From Alphaproteobacteria bacterium (GTDB taxonomy: Bacteria; Pseudomonadota; Alphaproteobacteria; Caulobacterales; Parvularculaceae): 64,000 nucleotides of DNA. Under the pieces are notes generated by a model. The model was not told the DNA's origin. It ran no database searches and saw nothing but the letters and a program-made list of their open reading frames with translations. The stretch covers positions 124,001 through 188,000 of the forward strand of contig WGLS01000001.1 of assembly GCA_016125455.1 (NCBI GenBank), given 5' to 3'. The translations under genes were made by a program, and so were the position numbers. Below, piece by piece: positions 56,253 to 64,000 of the stretch (its first letter is position 1; every line of letters starts with the position of its first letter).

Positions 56253-57395
56253 ATGCTGGATCGTAGAACCCTATTAACGTCCGGGGCGCTCGTGGCCTTC
56301 AGCGGCTGCGCATCGGTTCGTCAGTCATTTGACGGCATTCACGGTGACAGCTTCGCGCCGAAAGCGCTCAGAATCTCGAATGATCGGCTTGTAAAGGTTA
56401 CCGTTTGCACCCGCCCATTCCGTCCGTCTGGGCCGCGCCTCGAAGCGGAAGCGATCAGCGGCAAACTGGTCGTCCACAACTACGGACACGGTGGATCCGG
56501 GTGGTCCCTGTCATGGGGATGCGCCGCCGAGGCGGCTTTGCTCGCGCTTGAAAAGGGAGAGCGTGAGATCGCCGTGGTTGGCGCTGGCGTCATCGGCCTG
56601 ACGACAGCGATACGGCTTATTGAAGCCGGCGTTGACGTGACGGTCTACGCCAAGGATTTTCCAGCCGAGACGAGATCCGCAAGAGCGACGGGGGTTTGGT
56701 CGCCGAGCAGCAGGATTGGAGTCGGCGACGCGGTTAGTCCGGCGTTCGAGGACCGATGGGAAAAATGGGCACGCGCCTCCTATGGCGTACACCAACAATA
56801 TACAGGGTCGATTGATGCGTCCGTTGAATTCCAAGACCAGTTCTATGTGTCCGACAATGGCGCTCCTTCGACATCAGCGAGTCGGGACTTTCTCGAACTT
56901 GGTCGCCGTCTCAGCGGGCTGACGCCGAAGTGGTCCGATCGGCCCGAAGCCTCCAACCTGTTTGGCGGCAGACGCGTTCGCGGAGGTCTTTCGATGGTGT
57001 TCAATGTAGCGGGATATGCCGACCGGCTGACTCGGGATTTCCTGTTGCGAGGTGGACGAATGGTGCGCAGGGAGTTCCCCGACCGATCAGCGGTTCTTGA
57101 CCTTTCGGAAAGCGTGATTGTCAATTGCACCGGCTATGGGGCCAGACAGCTTTGGGCCGACGAGCGTCTCGCGCCTGTGCGTGGCCAGATCAATTGGCTC
57201 GCCGCGCAGCCGAGTGCGCGATATGGGTTTATGTTCCGGGATGTCTTCGTCGTCTCAAGAGCCGATGGCGTCGCCGTACAGATGGTCGGCGCAAATGACG
57301 ATTTTGGCTATGGCGTTTCGGACGAAATGCCAAGTGGAACCGAAGCCGACGCAGCGTTGGCGACTGCTGCGTCGGCACTCGCGCCAATGGTCTAG
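56253..57395 (+). CDS. FAD-dependent oxidoreductase (D-amino-acid-oxidase-like)
   Basis: A 380-residue flavoprotein. The leader has a twin-Arg-like DRRTLL followed by FSGC, which suggests Tat export with a possible lipid anchor. The FAD site is IAVVGAGVIGLTTAIRLIEAG (about 110-130), then the DAAO-like VTVYAKDFPAETRSARATGVWSP. VIVNCTGYGARQLWADERLAPVRGQINWL completes the typical core. The first 110 residues are an unusual insertion or an N-terminal extension. It probably oxidises an amine in the periplasm. Convergent with the M20 gene, 2 bp apart. Confidence 0.83.
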   Translation: MLDRRTLLTSGALVAFSGCASVRQSFDGIHGDSFAPKALRISNDRLVKVTVCTRPFRPSGPRLEAEAISGKLVVHNYGHGGSGWSLSWGCAAEAALLALEKGEREIAVVGAGVIGLTTAIRLIEAGVDVTVYAKDFPAETRSARATGVWSPSSRIGVGDAVSPAFEDRWEKWARASYGVHQQYTGSIDASVEFQDQFYVSDNGAPSTSASRDFLELGRRLSGLTPKWSDRPEASNLFGGRRVRGGLSMVFNVAGYADRLTRDFLLRGGRMVRREFPDRSAVLDLSESVIVNCTGYGARQLWADERLAPVRGQINWLAAQPSARYGFMFRDVFVVSRADGVAVQMVGANDDFGYGVSDEMPSGTEADAALATAASALAPMV

Positions 57396-57397
57396 AT

Positions 57398-58816
57398 CTA
57401 TTGTGAAACTGGAGGGCCCGCGAGTTGCTTCAGGATGACGTACCAGTGGTCAAGGCCGTCATAAAAGCTATTCACGGCGAGTCGTTCATTCAGTCCGTGT
57501 GCGTACATATCGCTTGACTTGCTCCAGGCGCCCGAAATGGCGACGGTGTCATAGCCCTTGGTACGGTAGTGCATCCCGTCGGTGCCACCGGATTCCATGT
57601 ACGGAACGACGGGCGCATCAATGCCGGCTGCAGCCAGCGAGGCCTCAATTGCGGACAAAACATCCGGCCGCAGCTTTGACTCCGGGCTTTCAGTCACGTT
57701 CGTCATCAGCGTGAACTCAATTTGCTCGTTATCGACTACTTTCCTCAACATTGCTTCGGTTGCGGCCGCGCCGACGCCAGGAAAGATCCGACAGTTGACT
57801 GTCGCCGTAGCCGATTGCGGCAGCGCGTTCTCCGCATGGCCAGCGCGCAGCATAGTAGCAACGCAGGTCGTGCCCGTCGTGCCGACTGCAGCAGGGTTAC
57901 TCCTCAAGGCCTTTATCGCCATTTTGTCCGTGGGATCGACAGCGAAGGCTCGCATAGCGGCGCCGAGTTCACCTGGCGTTACCTTTCCGGCTGCTTCAAA
58001 ATAGGTCCGGGTCAATTCGGAATGCCGCACTGGGAACTCAAAAACTTCAATTTTCTTCAATGCGTCAGCCAGGTCATATATGGCGTTGTCAGCACGCGGA
58101 CGGGACGAGTGGCCGCCTTCATTTGTAACGGTCAGCTCAAAAGTCGCAAATGTTTTCTCAGCTCCCTGCACGGCATAGTATAGAGGCGTCCCATCCGGTG
58201 CGAGCAGGCCGCCGCCGGCATCGCTGTTGAGGACGAGGTCCGGATCAATTTTCTGCGCGACATAGTCAGCCTGCGCCCTTGTCGAAATCATCCCGGTTTC
58301 TTCGTCGCCTGAAAAAACCAGGTAAACATCACGGCGTGGCGCAAACCCTTCCTGTTTCAGTCGGATAAACGTCGCAGTGAGATTTGTTACGCCATACTTA
58401 TTGTCTGTCGTCCCGCGACCGAAAAAGTAACCGTCTTTTCCCGTCAGCTCGAACGGATTCAATTCCCAATCCTCCGGCAATGCGTCAACGACATCCATGT
58501 GGGCGAGCAGCACGATCGGCTTCGCGACGGATTCACCTTCCGCAGCATACCGCACGATCAACCCCTGCGTTGGCTCACCGTCACTATCGTAGTCTGTGAC
58601 CTCAATGGCATCGTCGCCAAACCCGGCATCGCGAAGTTCACTAACCAGGTAGTTCACCATCGTGGGCACTTGCTGATGCCCACGGGCCGTACGGATTGAA
58701 ATTACCTTCTCATAGATGTCGTAGGCTTTTTTCTGATGCTCGGTCCGCTCCTGCGCGGCGATAGAAGCAGTGGACGTAAAAGCGCCCAAAGCAATAAACA
58801 GAACTCCAGATTTCAT
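57398..58816 (-). CDS. exported M20 family metallopeptidase
   Basis: A 472-residue M20/M25/M40 peptidase. A signal peptide (MKSGVLFIALGAFTSTASIAAQ) precedes zinc-binding motifs PIVLLAHMDVVDA, FFGRGTTDNK and VFSGDEETGM (catalytic Glu). The dimerisation domain follows and the last metal His is in GGTDGMHYRTKG. It should cleave dipeptides or peptides in the periplasm. GGGGAG 6 bp before the ATG is a good ribosome-binding site. Confidence 0.93.
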   Translation of the reverse strand: MKSGVLFIALGAFTSTASIAAQERTEHQKKAYDIYEKVISIRTARGHQQVPTMVNYLVSELRDAGFGDDAIEVTDYDSDGEPTQGLIVRYAAEGESVAKPIVLLAHMDVVDALPEDWELNPFELTGKDGYFFGRGTTDNKYGVTNLTATFIRLKQEGFAPRRDVYLVFSGDEETGMISTRAQADYVAQKIDPDLVLNSDAGGGLLAPDGTPLYYAVQGAEKTFATFELTVTNEGGHSSRPRADNAIYDLADALKKIEVFEFPVRHSELTRTYFEAAGKVTPGELGAAMRAFAVDPTDKMAIKALRSNPAAVGTTGTTCVATMLRAGHAENALPQSATATVNCRIFPGVGAAATEAMLRKVVDNEQIEFTLMTNVTESPESKLRPDVLSAIEASLAAAGIDAPVVPYMESGGTDGMHYRTKGYDTVAISGAWSKSSDMYAHGLNERLAVNSFYDGLDHWYVILKQLAGPPVSQ

Positions 58817-59378
58817 CTGATCTCCCCTTTTTTGTGATCATGGATCTTTATTGAATCCTGCTTTCACTCAGGACACGATATTAATTCCGCATGCAGACGA
58901 ATTAAAGTCAATCTGCAATGGGCTCATTGATTGGCGAGGTCCGTCGCCGGCGGTTTCAAGAACCTAGCCGACCGCCAGCGATGCGCCCGAAATTTGATCG
59001 TTAACACTGACCTTCGATAGATCAAGCCCGGCTCGAAGGTCGTCAATCTCGGCAACAAAGCGATTGCGTTTCAAACGGACGGATCGATTGAGCGCCCTGA
59101 TTCCTGGGCGCCCGATTAACCAAACTTCATTTATCGTCGCTCGCCACCAATCTGCGCAAGAAGTTGTAGCCAGCAGAATCTCCCGCCGTCCGCCATGCAA
59201 AGAGACCAATGGCGTGCCGTCGCCGACCCCATGATTTCATGCTACACCGGCGCTTCGGGAACGAACGTAAATTAGCCGCGCCGAACCTTTTCATCAACGA
59301 AGGCACATACTGAACGCACGCTGGCTATAATGGCGAGGAACGGAAACTTCCGCTTCGTGATGTCTTTGTCTTCTGACA
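58817..59378. other. region upstream of the M20 gene without a confident gene
   Basis: About 560 bp. A minus-strand frame of 81 codons at 58964-59209 (LVSLHGGRREILLATTSCADWW and onward) has protein-like composition but no recognisable family or ribosome-binding site; it could be a remnant. Nothing else was seen. Confidence 0.5.
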
Positions 59379-59837
59379 TCAATCGCAACGCGACCCGCCA
59401 CATTCCTCAGTCTGGAACACTTCCGCCTCAAGTCGCCAGACGTCGTCGATCAATCGCCACTTGGCTGCATAAGATCCTCCAACGAAGTTCGCGCCATCGC
59501 CATTTTCTGTTCCGCGCTATGTACCTTGCTCCATCGCTATTGGCCGCAAGGTCGAAGCGACAATGCATAGTGGTGTCCGCCGATAAATGAGACGATTTGC
59601 GGACTCAAAATCTTCCCGCCAGATTTCAAGCTGTGCGCCACGTCCAACTACCCGATCACTATCCGTCCCGGAAACCAGAATCACATCGTCACTCAAGACA
59701 GCGGCGATGCCGTCCAGATCGCGACCCGCTATCGCCAGATTGAATGATTCGCGGGCCGCACGTATGTCGCGGTCTTTCGCGCTGGAGTCGCAACCCGCTG
59801 CGGCCTAGGTCCCCAATGCGAATGCCCCGATCAACAT
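59379..59837 (-). pseudogene. NTF2-like (SnoaL/DUF4440-type) lipoprotein gene with two amber codons
   Basis: One continuous minus-strand frame of 152 codons is interrupted only by two TAG codons (59807-59805 and 59519-59517). Around them the protein reads as an NTF2-like lipoprotein: signal MLIGAFALGT-stop-AAAGC, then RAARESFNLAIAGRDLDGIAAVLSDDVILV, and after the second stop GGSYAAKWRLIDDVWRLEAEVF. The second stop stands where relatives have Trp (GTWRG). A GAGGGA ribosome-binding site precedes the ATG. TAG is a normal stop here (for example at mmcB), so this is probably recent decay. Confidence 0.75.
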
Positions 59838-59910
59838 GCTTCCCTCAACCGCAGCGTTCCTATTAAAACTAAACCCGCCTACCCCCCATCGCAACGCCTG
59901 TCGACGCAAA

Positions 59911-59946
59911 CAGAAAAGGGCGGCGTTGATTGCTTCGACGCCGCCC
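59911..59946 (-). terminator. Rho-independent terminator after aceA
   Basis: On the minus strand a perfect 9-bp stem GGGCGGCGT/ACGCCGCCC with an 11-nt loop is followed by TTTTCTG. It starts 30 bp past the aceA stop codon. Confidence 0.85.
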
Positions 59947-59976
59947 ATTAACAGATTTTCTCAAAAGTGCGGCAGC

Positions 59977-61257
59977 CTAGTGCTTGAATTGATCAGCCTC
60001 GGTTGATTCGCCCATTGCTGTCGTTGAGGACTGTCCGCCAGATAATGTATTCGCGACAAGATCGAAATAGCCCGTCCCGACTTCACGCTGATGGCGAGTC
60101 GCTTCGTACCCGCGCGACTCCGCCGCAAACTCCGCTTGCTGAAGCTCCGAATACGCTGCCATCCCGCGCTCCCGATAGCCGTCCGCTAGGTCAAACATCG
60201 AATAGTTGAGGGCATGGAATCCGGCGAGCGTCACGAACTGGTATTTGTATCCCATTGCACCCAGTTCACGCTGGTACTTCGCGATCGTCTCCTTATCGAG
60301 ATTCGCCTCCCAATTGAACGATGGCGAGCAATTGTACGCCAACATCTTGTTCGGGAAATGCTTGCGCACGGTTTCCGCAAAGCGTCGAGCGTCGTCGAGG
60401 TTCGGCCTTGAGGTTTCCCACCAGATAAGGTCTGCGACCTTTGCGTATTCTAGGCCACGGGCGATACAGTGATCGACGCCCATGCCGTCCTTCAAGCGGT
60501 AGAAGCCTTCCGGCGTACGCCCCTGATCGAAATCGATGAACTCGTGATCTCTCTCGTCGATGTCGGAAGTAATCAGCTTTGCTGACTCGGCATCGGTCCG
60601 GGCCACGAGAATCGTCGGGGTGCCACAGACGTCTGCGGCGAGCCGCGCCGCGTTTAGGTTTCGCTCATGCGCCTTCGTTGGGATGAGGACTTTGCCGCCG
60701 AGGTGCCCGCATTTCTTTTCCGACGCAAGCTGATCTTCGAAGTGGACACCCGCCGCACCCGCTTCGATATAGGCCTTCATGATTTCAAAGCAGTTCAGTG
60801 GGCCGCCAAAACCTGCCTCTGCATCCGCGACAATCGGAAGAAAATAGTCTCGCCGAACCTGTCCTTCGGAAAACTCTACCTGATCGGCGCGACGGAGAGC
60901 GTTGTTTATCCGCTTCGCAAGTTCCGGCCCGGAATTCGCTGGGTAGAGTGACTGGTCCGGGTAGACTTGACCGGCGACATTCGAATCGCCGGCGACCTGC
61001 CATCCGGAAAGGTAAATCGCCTTCAGGCCGGCCTTGGCCATCTGAATGGCCTGATTGCCGGATAGCGCACCAAGCGCGTTGATGAATGGTTCCTTCTTGA
61101 GAAGGTCCCAAAGCTTCACCGCACCGCGATCGGCGAGGGTGTAGTCGATCTTGATCGAGCCGCGAAGACGGGCCGCCTCATCAGCGGTGTAGTTTCGTTC
61201 AATACCCTCGAATCGGTCGGCGCTCGCGCCCGGCACAAGCTCTTCAAACGTCGTCAT
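59977..61257 (-). CDS. aceA: isocitrate lyase
   Basis: A 426-residue isocitrate lyase. The catalytic signature KKCGH is at 181-185 (Cys183) in [22 protein letters not shown]. Upstream lie the metal-site [12 protein letters not shown] and the substrate-binding SGWQVAGD; downstream [13 protein letters not shown]. It splits isocitrate to glyoxylate and succinate for growth on acetate, fatty acids or stored PHB. ATG 61257 has GGAG 9 bp upstream; the in-frame ATG at 61320 is not supported. It is divergent from the acyl-CoA-type regulator and ends at a terminator. Malate synthase is not in the window. Confidence 0.97.
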   Translation of the reverse strand: MTTFEELVPGASADRFEGIERNYTADEAARLRGSIKIDYTLADRGAVKLWDLLKKEPFINALGALSGNQAIQMAKAGLKAIYLSGWQVAGDSNVAGQVYPDQSLYPANSGPELAKRINNALRRADQVEFSEGQVRRDYFLPIVADAEAGFGGPLNCFEIMKAYIEAGAAGVHFEDQLASEKKCGHLGGKVLIPTKAHERNLNAARLAADVCGTPTILVARTDAESAKLITSDIDERDHEFIDFDQGRTPEGFYRLKDGMGVDHCIARGLEYAKVADLIWWETSRPNLDDARRFAETVRKHFPNKMLAYNCSPSFNWEANLDKETIAKYQRELGAMGYKYQFVTLAGFHALNYSMFDLADGYRERGMAAYSELQQAEFAAESRGYEATRHQREVGTGYFDLVANTLSGGQSSTTAMGESTEADQFKH

Positions 61258-61394
61258 TGATGTATTCTCCTTGAGATGCAGGGCCTGCGCAGACCCTGGG
61301 CCCGACGCCATCTTGGCCACGCCGCTTTAAGACACTGCGAATGCCAGATCCGCCACGGTTTTCATGTCGGCTTGTAATAAAATTCACATCCCTT

Positions 61395-61419
61395 ATTGTC
61401 ATTCTGTAACTATTGTCAT
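61395..61419. promoter_or_regulatory. direct repeat in the aceA/regulator intergenic region
   Basis: The octamer ATTGTCAT occurs twice (61395-61402, 61412-61419), start to start 17 bp, in the 177-bp gap between aceA and its probable regulator. It is a candidate operator for the XRE regulator; binding is not shown. Confidence 0.5.
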
Positions 61420-61434
61420 GTTCTTGGATGTCGG

Positions 61435-62865
61435 ATGATGGCTAAGGCCCCGGGGCGAACACGACGCAAACTGTTCCTGGGGCCGCAGATCCGACGTCGT
61501 CGGCGTGAACTCGGATTGACCCAAGCGGAGATGGCGGCGGGCCTCGACCTTTCACCTTCATACGTGAATCTTCTGGAGCGCAATCAGCGTCCAGTTTCTG
61601 CAGAAGTCCTTGTGAGGCTCGCAAACACCTATGACCTTGACATTGCCGACATGGCGTCAGGCGAAGACAACGACCTCTTTTCGAGCCTTGCAGACGCCTT
61701 TGCCGATCCGATCTTTCAAAAAGCCGGCGTAACGCGTGAAGACGCGCACGAACTCGCGGCCGGAAATCCCGTTCTTGCCGAGGCAGTGGCAGGCCTATTC
61801 CGCGCCTGGAGGCAGGCCCAAAACGAATTGATCGACGCTCGCGTCGCTGGGCGGCTTGAAACGGTCGATCCGGTCGAAGAGGCGCGAGCCTTTATTCAAG
61901 CCAATCGGAATTACTTTCCTGATCTCGACGCAGCGGGCGAAGCTGTCGCCGACGAGATCGGTCACGAGGGGCTAAGTCCGTTCGACGCGCTCGCTCGACG
62001 GTTTAACCACAGGCACGGCATTACTGTCCGTGTATTGCCGGATGACGTCATGGTCGGCGCATATCGCCGGCTGAACCGGCATTCGGGCGAATTGCTGCTG
62101 TCGGAACGACTCGATCTCGCAAGCCGGAATTTTCATCTTGCCTTGCAGCTTTGCCTCATTGAGATGAGCGCAACCCTCGACAGGGCGGCGAATGACGGCC
62201 GCTTCTCAGGCGACGCCGGACGACGCCTCGCAAGGGCGGCCCTTGCCAACTACGCGGCGGCTGCGACCCTGATGCCGTACGGACGATTTCACGCTGCCGC
62301 GAAGGAGCTTCGCTACGATATCGAGGCCATTGCGCGTCGACTGGGCGTCAGTTTCGAACAGACCGCCCATCGCCTTGCGACCTTGAGGCGTCCGGGACAG
62401 GAAGGCGTTCCGTTTTTCTTTATACGCATTGATCCTGCTGGAAATGTCTCCAAGAGGTACTCGGGAGATGTTTTCCCATTTGCGCGATATGGCGGTTCGT
62501 GTCCAATCTGGAACGTACACGATGCGTTTCGCAACCCACGCAGGTTGCTAACACAAATCATTCAATTGCCTGAAGGCTCAACTTATTTCTCAATCGCTAG
62601 AACCGTCCGGGCTGAGGCTGGCGGTTACGCAAAACAGCCTGCGGAGCGCGTTGTCGCGCTTGGCTGCCGGATCGAAGACGCAACCGACCTCATCTACGCG
62701 GACGGTATCGACCTCAACGCCGCCGAACCGACGCCAATTGGCATCACCTGCAGGCTTTGCGAACGACCGGACTGCGCCGCGCGGGCACATCCGCCGCTCC
62801 GCCGCCGTCTGGTTGTCGATGAATATCGCCGCCTTTCAACGCCATTCAGCTTTGAATTCAACTAA
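61435..62865 (+). CDS. XRE family short-chain acyl-CoA regulator (ScfR/RamB-like)
   Basis: A 476-residue regulator. The N-terminal helix-turn-helix (about 15-70) shows IRRRRRELGLTQAEMAAGLDLSPSYVNLLERN. The rest is the acyl-CoA-sensing region with an ImmA/IrrE-like segment (HEGLSPFDALARRFNHRHG). The C-terminal Cys pattern CRLCERPDC may bind metal. Relatives control aceA, aceB and acetate or propionate genes, matching the divergent aceA next door. ATG 61435 is followed at once by ATG 61438. Confidence 0.92.
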   Translation: MMAKAPGRTRRKLFLGPQIRRRRRELGLTQAEMAAGLDLSPSYVNLLERNQRPVSAEVLVRLANTYDLDIADMASGEDNDLFSSLADAFADPIFQKAGVTREDAHELAAGNPVLAEAVAGLFRAWRQAQNELIDARVAGRLETVDPVEEARAFIQANRNYFPDLDAAGEAVADEIGHEGLSPFDALARRFNHRHGITVRVLPDDVMVGAYRRLNRHSGELLLSERLDLASRNFHLALQLCLIEMSATLDRAANDGRFSGDAGRRLARAALANYAAAATLMPYGRFHAAAKELRYDIEAIARRLGVSFEQTAHRLATLRRPGQEGVPFFFIRIDPAGNVSKRYSGDVFPFARYGGSCPIWNVHDAFRNPRRLLTQIIQLPEGSTYFSIARTVRAEAGGYAKQPAERVVALGCRIEDATDLIYADGIDLNAAEPTPIGITCRLCERPDCAARAHPPLRRRLVVDEYRRLSTPFSFEFN

Positions 62866-62989
62866 TGGCGCCTACGATCTTCGCCTGTTCTTGTCGACGT
62901 TAGGTCAGGTCACAGCTCGCTTGCGCCGGTGCGTCGTCGTCCCTATCGTCCCACCTTAAGCTCAACGCGTTCAACGACAGGCGGAACTA

Positions 62990-64000
62990 ATGTTTAATGT
63001 TCGGAATTTCCTCCCCAGAGCCGCCGCCGTGGCACTCGCGATTTTGCTCGGCGCATGTGGCGCAGGCCAGTCCGAGGCGCCGACAAAAGGATCTGACAAA
63101 CCAGAGGCCGCTAGCGCCGCGTCGGAGGCGTCGGAATCCGCCAGACTCTACGAATGGTTTGAAAAGCAATTCGAAGCCGAGGTCGCGCGCTCGCCTATGT
63201 ATCAGACCTATCTCGGTCGCAAAACCAATTACGACAAGTGGGATGACGAAACCGATGCATTCGCAGTTGAAAGTTATGAACTCGCAATGGCGAGTTACAG
63301 GGAAATGCTCGATAGCTTCGATGTCGAAGACCTAAGCAACGAGGCGGCGCTTTCCTATCGTCTTTATGCGTATGATGCTGAACGGTCGCGCGAGAACTTC
63401 CCGTTTCGAAATCACAATTATGTCTTCAGCCAGTTCCGCGGTCCCCATTCATCCGTTCCGGCATTTCTGATAAATCAGCATGCCGTGGAGACGCTGGAGG
63501 ATGCATCCGCATATGTCCGGCGCCTCGAAGGCGTCGACCTTTACTTGCGGCAGCACCAGGAGCGGGCCGAAGCCCAATTTTCCGCCGGCATTGTCCCGCC
63601 CAAATGGGCCTATCCCCAGATGATTGCAACATCGAGAAACATCATCACCGGAGCGCCGTTCGACGACGGACCACCTTCTACGCTACTCTCCGATTTCACA
63701 AAGAAAATTGACGCCTTGAGCATCCCGGAAGCGGAAAAGGATGATCTCAAATCTCGGGCCGAGGCGGCGCTGCTCTCGTACGTCAAACCTGCCTACGAGA
63801 GACTTATCGCGATGTTTGAGACGCAAGTTGAAGACGCATCAATTGAGGACGGCGCATGGAAGCTGCCGAATGGGGCCGAATACTACGAGACGCGTCTCCG
63901 ACTCATGACAACGACCGACCTGACGGCTGACGAAATACACGAACTAGGCCTCAGGGAGACAGCGCGCATCCATAATGAAATGAATGCAATCAAGGAAAAT
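62990..64000 (+). CDS. DUF885 family lipoprotein peptidase (3' end outside window)
   Basis: The first 337 residues of a DUF885 protein run to the window edge. A lipoprotein signal ends at LLGAC (near residue 23). The mature start LYEWFEKQFEAEVARSPMYQTYLG and the FRNHNYVFSQFRGPHSSVPAFL segment are typical of the family, as is TADEIHELGLRETARIHNEM. The zinc-peptidase motif of DUF885 would lie past the edge. Exported peptidase is the likely role. No relationship with the upstream regulator is evident. Confidence 0.88.
   Translation, partial: MFNVRNFLPRAAAVALAILLGACGAGQSEAPTKGSDKPEAASAASEASESARLYEWFEKQFEAEVARSPMYQTYLGRKTNYDKWDDETDAFAVESYELAMASYREMLDSFDVEDLSNEAALSYRLYAYDAERSRENFPFRNHNYVFSQFRGPHSSVPAFLINQHAVETLEDASAYVRRLEGVDLYLRQHQERAEAQFSAGIVPPKWAYPQMIATSRNIITGAPFDDGPPSTLLSDFTKKIDALSIPEAEKDDLKSRAEAALLSYVKPAYERLIAMFETQVEDASIEDGAWKLPNGAEYYETRLRLMTTTDLTADEIHELGLRETARIHNEMNAIKEN

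Noticed and set aside
58964-59209. An 81-codon minus-strand frame upstream of the M20 gene
   Set aside because: It has no recognisable family, start context or neighbour logic; it is kept only as a possible remnant.
59379-59837. Amber readthrough or a recoded genetic code
   Set aside because: TAG ends normal genes in this window, such as mmcB, and no suppressor element is visible; pseudogene is the simpler reading.

Overview
This window is a GC-rich (roughly 60%), gene-dense piece of an alphaproteobacterial chromosome. Typical alphaproteobacterial markers are MmcB, the RegB/RegA redox two-component pair next to a SenC/SCO1 gene, the tsaE-amgK-murU-addB-addA-trxA block, PhaR, the ScfR-type acyl-CoA regulator beside isocitrate lyase, DUF1217 and a DUF4908-like protein. 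The mix (many signal peptides and lipoproteins, two dipeptidase/peptidase-like exoproteins, an M16 protease) would suit a marine or aquatic Caulobacterales/Parvularculales-like bacterium, but the genus cannot be fixed from sequence alone. I see no rRNA, tRNA, CRISPR array, prophage or insertion sequence.

Layout. 0-5 kb: mmcB, orphan yjhX, ybjQ, a carboxymuconolactone decarboxylase-like protein and an M16 peptidase. 5.6-10.1 kb: regA and regB, divergent senC/sco1, and an intracellular PHB depolymerase. 10.2-20.1 kb: tsaE, amgK and murU (cell-wall sugar recycling), a half-size GDT1/UPF0016 transporter, addB, addA and trxA. 20.2-21.2 kb: a small secreted 11-residue-repeat protein that resembles the 7(1) septoil-knot family, and a lytic transglycosylase lipoprotein. 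21.9-28.2 kb: prkA, a small membrane protein, yeaH, an HMG-CoA reductase and spoVR, all on one strand, with stop/start overlaps at two of the junctions. 28.3-35 kb: an esterase lipoprotein, tyrC-hisC-methyltransferase, gloB, and a sterol-desaturase/DUF2147 fusion. 35-40.3 kb: an AraC regulator, a DUF4908-like protein, phaB, phaA and divergent phaR. 40.3-48.3 kb: a PAS-GGDEF-EAL protein, then a glycosyltransferase island. 48.4-57.4 kb: thrS, DUF1217, an ATP-grasp protein, DUF6265, yidD, a glycerophosphodiesterase, a Sel1-like protein, an Arg/Asp-rich secreted protein and an amino-acid-oxidase-like flavoprotein. 57.4-64 kb: an M20 peptidase, a decayed NTF2-like lipoprotein gene, aceA, its probable regulator, and a truncated DUF885 peptidase at the edge.

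How it fits together. Several genes handle acetyl-CoA and acyl-CoA flux: phaA/phaB/phaR and phaZ make, regulate and mobilise polyhydroxybutyrate, aceA runs the glyoxylate shunt under an acyl-CoA-type regulator, and HMG-CoA reductase acts on a neighbouring CoA thioester pool. RegBA and SenC link part of this to redox state. The two points I consider most worth following are the HMG-CoA reductase embedded in the PrkA/YeaH/SpoVR stress operon, together with a small coupled membrane protein, and the putative knotted repeat protein. Smaller novelties include interleaved inverted repeats between phaB and the DUF4908-like gene, a desaturase-DUF2147 fusion, and a pseudogene broken only by two amber codons.
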